A stretch of DNA of 64,000 nt from Pseudomonas helvetica. GTDB lineage: Bacteria > Pseudomonadota > Gammaproteobacteria > Pseudomonadales > Pseudomonadaceae. The position numbers and the translations under genes are program-made. This document shows positions 1 to 8,359 of the stretch, piece after piece. How positions within the stretch are numbered: the first letter of the stretch is position 1; every line of letters starts with the position of its first letter. Where the stretch lies: contig NZ_CP150917.1 in assembly GCF_039908645.1 (NCBI RefSeq), positions 3,483,501-3,547,500 on the forward strand, given 5' to 3'. The notes below the pieces were generated by a model. The model saw only the letters and a list, made by a program, of their open reading frames with translations. It was not told where the DNA came from and did not search any database.

Positions 1-1334
1 GGCTTGAAGCCTTGACCCTCGCCACTCGCCAGGCCTTACTCGCCGCCAACATCAGCGGTCGGGAGATTCTCGGCATCGGCGTCTCAGGCCAGCAACATGG
101 CCTGGTCCTGCTCGATGAACAAGGTCAGGTCCTGCGCCCGGCCAAGCTCTGGTGCGACACTGAAACCACCGCAGAAAACCAGCGATTGCTGACTCATCTG
201 GGCGGCGAAAGTGGCTCGTTGGAACGCCTCGGCGTGGCCATCGCACCGGGCTATACCGTGTCCAAACTGTTATGGACCCAAGAGCAGCATCCGCAAATTT
301 TCGCCCGCATCGCTCACATTCTGTTGCCCCACGACTACCTCAACTATTGGCTGACCGGGCGCTGCTGCAGCGAGTTCGGCGATGCTTCGGGTACCGGCTA
401 CTTCAATGTGCGAAGCCGCCAATGGGATCTGCAGCTACTTCGTGACATCGACCCCAGTGGGCGCTTGCAAGCGGCGCTGCCCGAACTGCTGGAGGCGCAT
501 CAGGCGGTCGGCACGATTTTGCCGGACATCGCCGAACGATTGGGCATCAACCCAAAGGCGCTGGTCGCCAGCGGTGGCGGCGACAACATGATGGGCGCCC
601 TCGGCACCGGCAATATCCAGCCCGGTGCAATCACCATGAGCCTGGGCTCTTCGGGCACCGTGTATGCCTACGCCGAACAGCCCAACGTCAGCCCGGACGC
701 GGCAGTCGCAACGTTCTGCTCCTCCAGTGGCGGCTGGCTGCCGTTGATTTGCACAATGAACCTGACCAACGCGACCAGCGCCGTGCGTGAGCTGTTCGAT
801 CTCGACCTCTCACAATTCAATGCCCGGGTCGAGCAGTCACCGATTGGCGCCGAAGGCGTGAGCATGCTGCCGTTCCTCAACGGCGAGCGCGTCCCCGCCC
901 TGCCCCATGCCACCGGCAGCCTGCTGGGGCTGAACATGAGCAACCTGACCCAGGCCAACCTCTGCCGCGCGGTGGTTGAAGGCACCACTTTCGGTTTGCG
1001 TTATGGTCTGGACCTATTGCGTCACAACGGATTGCAGAGCCGCAGCATTCGCCTCACCGGTGGTGGCTCAAAAAGCCCGGCATGGCGGCAGATGGTCGCC
1101 GACATCATGAATACCCCGGTGGTGTGCACCGAACACAGCGAGGCCGCAGCCCTCGGTGCAGCGATTCAGGCGGCGTGGTGCGAGTCGGCCGCCGGTACCC
1201 AGCAAAGTCTGTTGGCGTTGTGCGAGCGCTGTGTCAGCCTCGACCCCAGCAGCGAAACCCAACCCGTTGCGGTGAATGTAGCGGCCTACCAACAGGCCTA
1301 TGAGCGTTATCGCCAACAGGTCGCAACCCTTTAA
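1..1334 (+). CDS. mtlY: Xylulokinase (FGGY family), 5' end outside window
   Basis: Phosphorylates D-xylulose to xylulose 5-phosphate in the cytoplasm. The reading frame is open through base 3, so the gene starts upstream; about 443 residues are visible against roughly 490-500 for the family, and the N-terminal phosphate-binding segment is missing. Visible motifs are GGGDNMMGALGTG (the Asp is the usual catalytic base position) and the C-terminal LTGGGSKSPAW ADP-binding segment. It is followed after 13 bp by a PfkB fructokinase. That order matches the end of the mannitol/arabitol operon mtlEFGKDYZ known in P. fluorescens, which supports mtlY over a stand-alone xylB. The TTG at base 12 is internal and is not a start. 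Confidence 0.9.
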   Translation, partial: LEALTLATRQALLAANISGREILGIGVSGQQHGLVLLDEQGQVLRPAKLWCDTETTAENQRLLTHLGGESGSLERLGVAIAPGYTVSKLLWTQEQHPQIFARIAHILLPHDYLNYWLTGRCCSEFGDASGTGYFNVRSRQWDLQLLRDIDPSGRLQAALPELLEAHQAVGTILPDIAERLGINPKALVASGGGDNMMGALGTGNIQPGAITMSLGSSGTVYAYAEQPNVSPDAAVATFCSSSGGWLPLICTMNLTNATSAVRELFDLDLSQFNARVEQSPIGAEGVSMLPFLNGERVPALPHATGSLLGLNMSNLTQANLCRAVVEGTTFGLRYGLDLLRHNGLQSRSIRLTGGGSKSPAWRQMVADIMNTPVVCTEHSEAAALGAAIQAAWCESAAGTQQSLLALCERCVSLDPSSETQPVAVNVAAYQQAYERYRQQVATL

Positions 1335-1347
1335 AGAGTGAACAACT

Positions 1348-2292
1348 ATGTATCTGGTGTGTGGAGAAGCACTGTTCGATTTCTTCAGCGAAAACGCGGC
1401 CAGCAGTCAGGCTTCGACCGTGAATTACAAGGCAATTGCCGGCGGATCACCATTCAACGTGGCGGTCGGCTTACGTCGATTGGGGGTGGACTCGGCGCTG
1501 TTCGCCGGGCTGTCCACCGACTACCTCGGCCGTCGCTTGCAGCAGGTGTTAGCTGATGAAGGGGTACGTGCTGATTACTTGCTGGACTTCGACGCGCCAA
1601 CCACCCTGGCGATGGTCGCGGTCGGTGCCAATGGCTCGCCACATTACAGCTTTCGCGGTGAAGGTTGCGCTGATCGCCAGCTCACGCTCGCCCATCTGCC
1701 AGAGTTGAGTGATGAGGTGCGCGGTCTGCACATCGGCTCGTTCTCGCTGGTGGTGCAACCGATTGCCGACACACTGCTGGCGCTGGTACGTCGGGAAAGC
1801 GGTAAACGCCTGATCAGCCTCGATCCGAATGTACGGCTTAATCCCGAGCCGGACATCGAATTGTGGCGTTCGCGGATTGCCGAGTTGATGAAATACGCCG
1901 ACCTGATCAAGGTCAGCGACGAAGACTTGAGCCTGCTGTATCCGGGGCGCGAGCCGCAGAGTGTGATCGACAGCTGGCTCGAACATCGCTGCCAATTGGT
2001 GTTCCTGACCCGCGGCGGCCAGGGTGCGACGGTGTTCAGCCGTCGTCATGGCAGTTGGTCCGCGCCGGCAAGCAAGGTGGTCATTGCCGACACCGTTGGT
2101 GCCGGTGACACTTTCCAGGCTGCATTGATCACCTGGCTGACCGAGCAACAGCTCGATTCAGTCGACGGCTTGCAGCGCTTGAGCCGCGAACAGATCGACG
2201 CGATGCTCAGGTTCGCCATCAGCGCAGCCGCCCTGACGTGCAGCAAGACCGGGCCGGATTTGCCGTACCGGCATCAGTTGGAAATGCGCTGA
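1348..2292 (+). CDS. mtlZ: Fructokinase, PfkB family
   Basis: Phosphorylates fructose formed by mannitol dehydrogenase, giving fructose 6-phosphate. The protein has 314 residues, normal for the family. It shows the N-terminal PfkB glycine motif (GGSPFNVAVGLRRLG, about residues 31-45) and the C-terminal signature DTVGAGDTFQAA (about 249-260), whose GAGD Asp is the catalytic base. It begins 13 bp after the xylulokinase stop and is probably the last gene of the mtl operon, since a REPIN and a convergent porin gene follow. Function is inferred from family plus operon position; other ribokinase-family sugars cannot be excluded from sequence alone. Confidence 0.88.
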   Translation: MYLVCGEALFDFFSENAASSQASTVNYKAIAGGSPFNVAVGLRRLGVDSALFAGLSTDYLGRRLQQVLADEGVRADYLLDFDAPTTLAMVAVGANGSPHYSFRGEGCADRQLTLAHLPELSDEVRGLHIGSFSLVVQPIADTLLALVRRESGKRLISLDPNVRLNPEPDIELWRSRIAELMKYADLIKVSDEDLSLLYPGREPQSVIDSWLEHRCQLVFLTRGGQGATVFSRRHGSWSAPASKVVIADTVGAGDTFQAALITWLTEQQLDSVDGLQRLSREQIDAMLRFAISAAALTCSKTGPDLPYRHQLEMR

Positions 2293-2298
2293 ATGTGA

Positions 2299-2398
2299 GG
2301 GCCTCTTCGCGAGCAAGCTTTGCTCCTACAGGTCACGTGTTACTTGACGACATTGATCACCCGTAGGAGCAAGGCTTGCCCGCGAAAGCGGTCTACCT
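2299..2398. repeat. REPIN (inverted pair of REP palindromes)
   Basis: Two oppositely oriented REP sequences lie between convergent mtlZ and the porin. The left arm carries GAGCAAGCTTTGCTCCTACA (2311-2330) and the right arm GTAGGAGCAAGGCTTGC (2363-2379), separated by a short spacer. The same family recurs at 41816-41901. Confidence 0.85.
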
Positions 2399-2417
2399 CA
2401 CACCACCACTCTCACTG

Positions 2418-3719
2418 TCACAACACTGAGAAGTTGTAACTCACAATCAACCGGGTCTCATCCACATCCCGGGCGAACTTCTCGTAGTTGCTCCGATACG
2501 TCGCGTTGCGCAGCCGCAGGCTCAGATCCTTGAACGTCCCGCTCTGCACTACATACTTGAGCTCGCTGTCGCGCTCCCACTCCTTGCCTTCCTGCTCGCT
2601 GCCCGGCACCTTGATCTGATCGCCATTCACATAGCGGGTCAGGAAGCTCAAGCCATTGAGGCCGACGGCCTTGAAGTCGTAGTCGTAGCGCAACTGCCAG
2701 GAGCGTTCCTGGGCCGCAGCGAAGTCGTTGACCTGCACATAGTTGACCAGATACGGGTTACTGCCATCCAGGTACGGCATCGAGTTATCACCGATCATTC
2801 GCTGCCAGCCGGCGCTTAGCGTGTGACCGCCAAGGGTGTAGCCGAGCATGCCACTCAAGGCACGGTTCTCGATGGAGCCGGCGCGAGCGGCGCCGCTGTC
2901 GGCACTGTCGAATACGCGCAGGTCAGCCTTCAACAGGCCCGAGCCTAATGGCTGATTGGCCAGCAAACCGACAAAGTGCTGACGGTAGATATCTTCCAGT
3001 TCGGCGTAATGATACTGAGCGGTCAGGCGCTCGTTGATCTTGTAATCGATGCCATACATATCGAAGTGATCGGCCGTGACGTTGCAGGCGTAACGCTTGT
3101 TCTTGCAGTGCACGCGGATGTCCTGGGCGTCGGTGGAATCCCGAGCGGTGTATTTGTCCAGGCGAGCGGCCGTGAAGGTCAGGTCCTTGAATTCTTTCGA
3201 TGTGAGCATCGCACCGTTGAACATCGTCGGCAGCAGACGACCGTCGTTGTATTTCAGCAGCGGCAGATCCGGTAGCAACGCGCCGTACTTCAGGACGCTT
3301 TGCGAAACGCGGACTTTGGCCGTCAGGCCCAGCTTGGCGTATTGGTCTTTCGAGCCACGTGGATTCTCGCCGGTGGACGGCAACAAGCCGCTGTTGCTGC
3401 TGTCGGGGCTGGAATCGAGTTTGAGCCCGAGCATGCCCAACGCATCGACGCCGAACCCTACGGTGCCTTCGGTGTAGCCCGATTGCAGATTGAGAATGAA
3501 ACCCTGGGCCGACTCGTCACGCTTCGACGCACCCTGCTCGTTCGAGGTATGACCATCACGAAAATCGCGGTTGAAATACACCGTGCGCGATTCGACTTTG
3601 ACGCTGCTGTCTTCGATAAAACCGCTGGCCTGGGACTGCGCGGTAAAACCTGCGCACAGCAGCAAAGCGCCGAAGCCCAGAACCGGGCACGGTGTGATGA
3701 GGGGAAACGGGGGACGCAT
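2418..3719 (-). CDS. OprD family outer-membrane porin
   Basis: A substrate-specific 18-strand beta-barrel for uptake of amino acids, peptides or organic acids. From the chosen start the protein has 433 residues, typical for OprD. It shows a signal peptide (hydrophobic core FGALLLCAGF, then QSQASG), the OprD opening GFIEDSSVKVESRTVYFNRDF, and repeated amphipathic strands ending SYNFSVL. The ATG at 3719 is preferred over one 39 bp upstream because GGAG sits just before it and the signal peptide then has normal length. Substrate is not predictable. It is convergent with mtlZ and has its own upstream region. Confidence 0.9.
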   Translation of the reverse strand: MRPPFPLITPCPVLGFGALLLCAGFTAQSQASGFIEDSSVKVESRTVYFNRDFRDGHTSNEQGASKRDESAQGFILNLQSGYTEGTVGFGVDALGMLGLKLDSSPDSSNSGLLPSTGENPRGSKDQYAKLGLTAKVRVSQSVLKYGALLPDLPLLKYNDGRLLPTMFNGAMLTSKEFKDLTFTAARLDKYTARDSTDAQDIRVHCKNKRYACNVTADHFDMYGIDYKINERLTAQYHYAELEDIYRQHFVGLLANQPLGSGLLKADLRVFDSADSGAARAGSIENRALSGMLGYTLGGHTLSAGWQRMIGDNSMPYLDGSNPYLVNYVQVNDFAAAQERSWQLRYDYDFKAVGLNGLSFLTRYVNGDQIKVPGSEQEGKEWERDSELKYVVQSGTFKDLSLRLRNATYRSNYEKFARDVDETRLIVSYNFSVL

Positions 3720-4076
3720 GAAAAAAAGCTCCAACAGCGCATCTTTGCGGCAGGACAATCAGCCAACACAAATAGCGTTCATCCAGCGAAAAGGTTCGCC
3801 GTGATGAAGTGAAAAGTTACGGGGGTGATTGCCAATAGTGGCAGATGGCTGCTAGCTGATACAGACGACTTTAGTCTGAAAATGACTGCCAATTACTGCC
3901 CGCCGATGAGTTACCGATAGCGCTTAATGAACACGTACTCATCGTTTTTTCGGTGACAAGACCAGACTAGCCACGACCCTAGAGGCGCATTCTGTCCGAC
4001 TGGTTACGTATGCCAGGAGCAGCGTAAACACGTAAACTCCCGCCCTTATCAGGAAACGGACTTCGGATTCAACGTC
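3720..4076. other. Intergenic region between divergent genes
   Basis: These 357 bases separate the divergent oprD-like gene from the YcxB-like gene and must hold both promoters. I see no credible coding frame, strong hairpin or repeat. A GG/GC spacing near 3837-3852 resembles a sigma-54 site but is one base short, so it is not called. Confidence 0.5.
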
Positions 4077-4754
4077 ATGGAATTGCAATTCAGCATTACC
4101 CCCAAGCATACCGAGATCAGGATCGGCAAACTGCTGGAGCGCGAGATGCTCAAGCATGATCAACAGCAGGCCCGACTGCTGGGCTATGTCGCACGCTTTC
4201 AGGACCGCCTGATCGCCCCGCTGCTGTTTCTCCTGGGCCTGGTTGGCGGCATGCTGGCAATCTATTTCCCTGCGCGCGAGTTCAGCACTCAGAAGTTCAT
4301 CTCCATGGCGCTGTTTGGGGTGATCTTCTTGGTGTTCTGGCGGGTCTACTCCGGTCGCCTGCTAAGCCATTTACGTGAACGTATCGCCGACAACCGTGCC
4401 AAGCCGCGCGCGCCTTTTCGCAGCGCGAACCAGCGTCTCATAGCAATGAAATTGCGCATTTCCCTCAAGGCAGCTGAAGGTGGTTATCGCCTGCAATTCG
4501 ACGACCAGGGCTTCACCCTGATCAATACCAGGGGCAAAGGCGCCATAAGTAGGCTGGCCTGGGGGCAGATTGCGCGTCTCACAGTAACGCCCGACTTCTA
4601 CTCCGTTGCCTGCGCCAAACTGTATCGTGAGGACAAGGCCTATCACATCCCCAGGCATAGCGATGTGATGGACGCGGATTCGTATCAGCAAGGTTTGCAG
4701 CTGTTTTTGAGCCGAGTGCCCGTCTCGGCCAAGGAGTCATGCGTCGCGCCCTGA
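4077..4754 (+). CDS. YcxB-like membrane protein
   Basis: A predicted inner-membrane protein of 225 residues. Two hydrophobic helices (about residues 47-66 and 77-96) form a hairpin. A C-terminal soluble domain of about 80 residues carries the YcxB-like pattern of a Trp-containing I-x-x-L strand (LAWGQIARLTVTPDFY) and a late YHIPRHSD motif. The biochemical role of the family is unknown. The ATG at 4077 lacks a strong Shine-Dalgarno sequence. Next comes a pair of secreted paralogs on the same strand, with no sign of coupling. Confidence 0.65.
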   Translation: MELQFSITPKHTEIRIGKLLEREMLKHDQQQARLLGYVARFQDRLIAPLLFLLGLVGGMLAIYFPAREFSTQKFISMALFGVIFLVFWRVYSGRLLSHLRERIADNRAKPRAPFRSANQRLIAMKLRISLKAAEGGYRLQFDDQGFTLINTRGKGAISRLAWGQIARLTVTPDFYSVACAKLYREDKAYHIPRHSDVMDADSYQQGLQLFLSRVPVSAKESCVAP

Positions 4755-4835
4755 GCCTCTTCTGACCAGCGTGACCCTTTTTGTGTCCCTCTCCCTTTAA
4801 CCCGCCTCGGCGCAAATATTAAAGAACATGGTCAA

Positions 4836-5369
4836 ATGAGAAAAATTTGGCTGTATACGATAGCTCTGTTGGTGGGCGGCCCTGCTTACGCAGAACCCAT
4901 CAAGGCGATCCTCAGCTGTCCATTCTCCGATGGAACGCATGCATCGCTGTTGGCCACATCGACTTTGGAAGGTCAGAAGCTGTTTTTGAAAGTCGACGGG
5001 AATATCCAGAGTGCATTTTCCGATATGCCGAACGCTGATTTTGTCGGACAGATTGTCATGGCCAAGTGTGTTGCGTCCGGCTTGATATTCGCACTCAACT
5101 ACGGAACTCCGTACTCCAAGGGAGTCCTCTTACGAAAGAATCCAATAAGTCACGCTACCGAACGGATTGATTTTTCTGAAAAAGCGCTTCCTCGCTGGCT
5201 CTATGTCGGGCGTGAACAGATGCGACTCGTCATTCCAAACAGTGGACATGAAGTCGCCGCAAAGTTTCTGGTCTACGATTTCGTCAATGCAAAGGGACAG
5301 CCGGAAGAAGTCGAAGGCGTTGATACTCTTCCAGACAAGCTCGGATTTAAGGTTCTACGCTTGAAATGA
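4836..5369 (+). CDS. Secreted protein of unknown function (paralog 1)
   Basis: The product has 177 residues with a clear signal peptide (MRKIWLYTIALLVGGPAYA, cleavage after AYA). The mature part has two cysteines in N-terminal positions (ILSCPF and AKCVAS) and the block ATERIDFSEKALPRWLYVG followed by VIPNSGHEVAAKFLVYD. The downstream gene shares the same order: an early SC, then ERVDFAE..RPRWVQ, then NTGNESSHKYLVY. The two are therefore diverged tandem duplicates, probably periplasmic. I do not recognise the family. The stop overlaps the possible upstream start of the next frame by 4 bp, but the next real start is probably 108 bp further on. Confidence 0.7.
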   Translation: MRKIWLYTIALLVGGPAYAEPIKAILSCPFSDGTHASLLATSTLEGQKLFLKVDGNIQSAFSDMPNADFVGQIVMAKCVASGLIFALNYGTPYSKGVLLRKNPISHATERIDFSEKALPRWLYVGREQMRLVIPNSGHEVAAKFLVYDFVNAKGQPEEVEGVDTLPDKLGFKVLRLK

Positions 5370-5476
5370 GCAAACGTTTGGCATTGACACTTCCATCACT
5401 GCTCACATGCCGGGCAGTTAGCCGCATTAATACTCTTTACTCCGACTCAATACGGCTCATACGGCATATCATTCAA

Positions 5477-6034
5477 ATGAGACAATTTTCGCTTGGCATC
5501 TCGCTTGCCCTATTCTGCGTACATACTTTTGCTGCACCACCACAGATAAAACCTGTCGTCAGCTGTGAGTTGGCAGGCCCCAGGAATACGGTCGAACTGT
5601 TACGTGGCTCACCCATTGTTGACTCCTACATCTACAACATCCGCCACACTCAAAAAAACCGACTTATCTTTGGCACCCAGGATGCCTCTCGAGGTACCTC
5701 TGTTCAGTGGCAGTGCGCATCCAATCAATCGAATATGAACGTACTGGTGGTCTCTGGTGAATTCACGTCGAACTATCTCCAGGGCGCTCTTTTTTACTAC
5801 GACCCGAAAACAGGGCAAATAGAGCGTGTCGATTTCGCCGAAAGAAATCGCCCGCGCTGGGTGCAAATGTCCGAACAGGGGGCTCGCGTGATTTTCGAGA
5901 ACACGGGTAATGAGAGCTCCCACAAGTATTTGGTCTACGGAAAAGGCGACACGTATCTGGAGCTTGATGAGTTACCACCAGCATCTGATGAAAATGGAGG
6001 TCCCCTGATCGAACTGCATGGTCCTCAACCGTAA
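5477..6034 (+). CDS. Secreted protein of unknown function (paralog 2)
   Basis: The product has 185 residues starting at ATG 5477, which places a signal peptide at the N-terminus (MRQFSLGISLALFCVHTFAA). The frame is open back to 5366, but the 37 extra residues would bury the signal peptide. It shares with the gene just upstream the N-terminal VVSCELAGP cysteine region, the block IERVDFAERNRPRWVQM and the motif ENTGNESSHKYLVYG. Two cysteines in the mature protein (VVSCEL and QWQCAS) match those of paralog 1 and could form a disulfide. Function unknown; periplasmic location inferred. Confidence 0.7.
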   Translation: MRQFSLGISLALFCVHTFAAPPQIKPVVSCELAGPRNTVELLRGSPIVDSYIYNIRHTQKNRLIFGTQDASRGTSVQWQCASNQSNMNVLVVSGEFTSNYLQGALFYYDPKTGQIERVDFAERNRPRWVQMSEQGARVIFENTGNESSHKYLVYGKGDTYLELDELPPASDENGGPLIELHGPQP

Positions 6035-6205
6035 GTCGATCAACCCGCTACGTCCGTTAGGAACCCCACCGAGCTTAACCCCCGGTTAATCCTGCGGTCT
6101 AAAATTAACTGGACCGCGTTCGCGCAGAATCTTCTGACGCCCTGCGCGGCAGGGCCGACATCGTCAGGTGTCGCGCTGACTTCACGTCTGCACCGGAGAC
6201 TTCTC

Positions 6206-6469
6206 ATGAACATGCGAACTTTACTGGTGGCCTCTGCCCTCGCCTGCACCGGGTTTACCGGGCTGGCGCTGGCCGACTCCGCACCCTCCCAGCCTGTGCC
6301 GTATCACTACGGAATGTCGCTGCACGTCAAGAAAGTGGTTTCGATGACCGAGCCCACAACGCAAGACTGCAAGGTGGTGACGGCGGAGATGAAGTTCATC
6401 GACGACGTGGGTAAACAGGAATACATCAGCTATCGCAAGCTGTCGGATGCCTGCAGCTATCAGAACTGA
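6206..6469 (+). CDS. DUF2790 small periplasmic protein
   Basis: This 87-residue product has a signal peptide (MNMRTLLVASALACTGFTGLALA) and the DUF2790 pattern: YHYGMSLHVKKVVSMTEP, then DCKVVTAEMKFID, then a C-terminal YRKLSDAC. The family is largely restricted to Pseudomonas, with several paralogs per genome, and some members respond to metals or two-component systems; the molecular role is not established. The two mature cysteines (CKVV and DAC) probably pair. The gene stands alone and is followed by a GC-rich hairpin. Confidence 0.85.
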   Translation: MNMRTLLVASALACTGFTGLALADSAPSQPVPYHYGMSLHVKKVVSMTEPTTQDCKVVTAEMKFIDDVGKQEYISYRKLSDACSYQN

Positions 6470-6508
6470 GTCATGGCGCTGCGCAACGCCAGGCATTTGG
6501 TGATGGGC

Positions 6509-6534
6509 GAGGCCAAAGGTTATGCTTTGGCCTC
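6509..6534 (+). terminator. Hairpin after the DUF2790 gene
   Basis: A perfect 10-bp stem, GAGGCCAAAG pairing with CTTTGGCCTC, encloses a 6-base loop. No U-tract follows, so factor-independent termination is uncertain. It lies 40 bp past the stop and 25 bp before the next start. Confidence 0.45.
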
Positions 6535-6558
6535 CCCTCACTGCCGCAAGGATTCGCC

Positions 6559-6957
6559 ATGCAGTTTTCGTTTCGCACACTGTCGATGTTTACCGCTGGT
6601 CTGTGTTTTGCGCTGGCGCTGGTCTGGGGCTTTATACCCGAGGTGATGCTGTCGATCTGGAGTATCGGATACTCGGACGCGACAGGCTTGGTGGCCAGAC
6701 GCAGTGCGATGTTGTTTGTGGCGCTGGGCGTGATGTTTTATCAGACTCGCAACGCGCCGCCGTCCATTTCGCGTAGCGCGCTGAGCAGCGGTCTCGTGGT
6801 GGCGGTTTTCGGGCTGGCCACACTGGGTGTCGGCGAATGGCTCAACGGCCACGCCGGCCCGGGTATCTTGCTGGCGGTGGCGGTGGAGATTGCGCTGGGC
6901 CTGGCATTTCTCCAGACCCGGCGTGCGCCCGTCGAACTCGCAGAAATCGTGGATTAA
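6559..6957 (+). CDS. Small four-helix membrane protein
   Basis: A 132-residue protein with four predicted transmembrane helices (about residues 8-30, 48-65, 75-95, 103-120). A short GYSDATGLVARRSAM segment lies between the first two, and an acidic C-terminus follows. The layout resembles DUF4345-like small membrane proteins, but no diagnostic motif is visible and no function is claimed. The 3' end overlaps the convergent DUF1652 gene by 4 bp. Confidence 0.65.
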   Translation: MQFSFRTLSMFTAGLCFALALVWGFIPEVMLSIWSIGYSDATGLVARRSAMLFVALGVMFYQTRNAPPSISRSALSSGLVVAVFGLATLGVGEWLNGHAGPGILLAVAVEIALGLAFLQTRRAPVELAEIVD

Positions 6958-7226
6958 TGCGCGCGGACCTTTGACGCGAGCACATGGCTGCCGGGGGTGT
7001 GATCCTCCAGGTCGTGGCGCAACTCAGCGATCAAATCGTTGATTTCACGACAGCCGTTAAGAGCGTTCGCATCGATGCCGGTCACCAGCAGATCCAGTTG
7101 GTCCGTCCGGTGGTTGTCGTAGACCTTGACGGTCATCGACAAGTCCGGTGACAAGGTGCATTGGCACCGTTTAGGCAAAAAGCTGTGTTCAATGATATTG
7201 CGAAGTTCCAAGGCAGAAAGAAACAT
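6954..7226 (-). CDS. DUF1652 domain protein
   Basis: The 90-residue protein opens MFLSALELRNIIEHSFLPKRCQC, the usual start of the Pseudomonas DUF1652 family, followed by a small alpha/beta domain with the typical TDQLDLLVTGID and INDLIAELRHDL segments. The ATG at 7226 is chosen because AGGGAGGGG lies 6-8 bases upstream; the frame is open 27 bp further but without a better signal. Function unknown. It is a monocistronic, cytoplasmic gene convergent with the small membrane protein. Confidence 0.8.
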   Translation of the reverse strand: MFLSALELRNIIEHSFLPKRCQCTLSPDLSMTVKVYDNHRTDQLDLLVTGIDANALNGCREINDLIAELRHDLEDHTPGSHVLASKVRAH

Positions 7227-7544
7227 TACACCCCTCCCTTTTTGTAGGACCATCGATCAATCGCCGGGTTAACCGCCGTCAGTCTTGCCCATCCTTATCT
7301 CGCGGTTTTTCCTGGCGTGTTTTTCATGCACTGGAATGAAGCATAAGGTATGCCCGGGAATTCGCACGACGGGCCGTCGGTAAATCAGCTATTTGCGACG
7401 AACCGCCAAGTGACCTCGTGCAAAACGCATGATTGCCACTAATCATCTCTCACGTTGCCAACTTCGCCGTCGTGATTTGCATTGAGCGACCTGCACAGTA
7501 AGAATGCTCGCATTCACCGACTCAACCAAGAGCAAGGAGGCATC
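7227..7544. other. Intergenic region before ecotin
   Basis: About 320 bases between the divergent DUF1652 and ecotin genes. No convincing coding frame or repeat is seen. An in-frame extension of the ecotin frame back to 7482 exists but lacks coding character and would mask the signal peptide. Confidence 0.5.
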
Positions 7545-8024
7545 ATGCGCTCATCAACTCTCACCGCCGCGGCGGTGCTGCTGTCCGGTCTGTCCACTCT
7601 GGCCAGCGCTGCGAAACTCGAAGACGTTGCCCCCTATCCCAAGGCTGAAACCGGTTTTACCCGCCAAGTGATTCACCTCGCGCCGCAGACTCGGGAAGAC
7701 AGCTACCAGGTCGAAATCCTCGCCGGGAAAACCCTGACTGTCGATTGCAATCACCAGCGTCTGGGTGGCACGCTGGAGGAAAAAAACCTCGAAGGCTGGG
7801 GTTATCCGTTCTATCGACTGGAGAAAGTCATCGGCCCGATGAGCACCCTGATGGCGTGCCCGGATGGCAAGAACAAGCAGGACTTCGTGCCGGTCGTCGG
7901 CGAGGGTTTCCGGCTGCGATACAACAGCAAACTGCCAATTGTGGTCTACGTGCCGAAAGACGTCGAAGTGCGCTACCGGATCTGGTCGGCGTCGGCCAAG
8001 GTCGAGAAAGCCCGTCAAGAATAA
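7545..8024 (+). CDS. eco: Ecotin, periplasmic serine protease inhibitor
   Basis: A homodimeric inhibitor of trypsin-fold proteases that acts in the periplasm and protects against host or predator proteases. The 159-residue precursor has a signal peptide (LSTLASAA) and a mature body very close to E. coli ecotin: [38 protein letters not shown] and [14 protein letters not shown]. The reactive loop reads [10 protein letters not shown] with Met103 at P1, as in E. coli, and Cys68/Cys105 match the stabilising disulfide with the same 37-residue spacing. The ATG at 7545 has AAGGAGG 6 bases upstream. A NIPSNAP-family gene follows after 14 bp, possibly co-transcribed. Confidence 0.95.
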   Translation: MRSSTLTAAAVLLSGLSTLASAAKLEDVAPYPKAETGFTRQVIHLAPQTREDSYQVEILAGKTLTVDCNHQRLGGTLEEKNLEGWGYPFYRLEKVIGPMSTLMACPDGKNKQDFVPVVGEGFRLRYNSKLPIVVYVPKDVEVRYRIWSASAKVEKARQE

Positions 8025-8038
8025 ACGGAGCACACACG

Positions 8039-8344
8039 ATGATTACCTGCCACGTCAAATACGTGATCGACCCTTACCAGCTCGCCGAGTTTGAAGCCTA
8101 CGCCAAGGCCTGGCTTAGTGTTGTCGAACGCCTGGGCGGTACGCACCATGGGTACTTCCTACCGTCCGAAGGCGCGAGCAATATCGCTTATTGCCTGTTC
8201 AGCTTTCCTTCGCTGGCCGACTACGAAAGCTATCGGCATATTGCCCTGACCGACTCCGAAAGCACCGCGTTGGTGGCGCAGGTGATGGAGAAGAAATTCA
8301 TCCTCAGTTACGAGCGGACGTTTCTGCGTCCGCTGCTCGCCTGA
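8039..8344 (+). CDS. NIPSNAP family protein
   Basis: This 101-residue, single ferredoxin-like (dimeric alpha/beta barrel) domain protein has the NIPSNAP pattern: MITCHVKYVIDPYQLAEFE at the start, LGGTHHGYFLPSEG in the middle, and a final SYERTFLRPL. Members of this fold often bind small hydrophobic molecules, but the role here is unknown. The start ATG at 8039 follows CGGAG by 7 bases. It lies 14 bp after ecotin and converges on the threonine dehydratase gene. Confidence 0.82.
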   Translation: MITCHVKYVIDPYQLAEFEAYAKAWLSVVERLGGTHHGYFLPSEGASNIAYCLFSFPSLADYESYRHIALTDSESTALVAQVMEKKFILSYERTFLRPLLA

Positions 8345-8359
8345 ATCCCTTTCAGCGAC

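Noticed and set aside
3837..3852. Sigma-54-like GG/GC elements upstream of the YcxB-like gene
   Set aside because: Spacing between GG and GC is one base short of the required ten.
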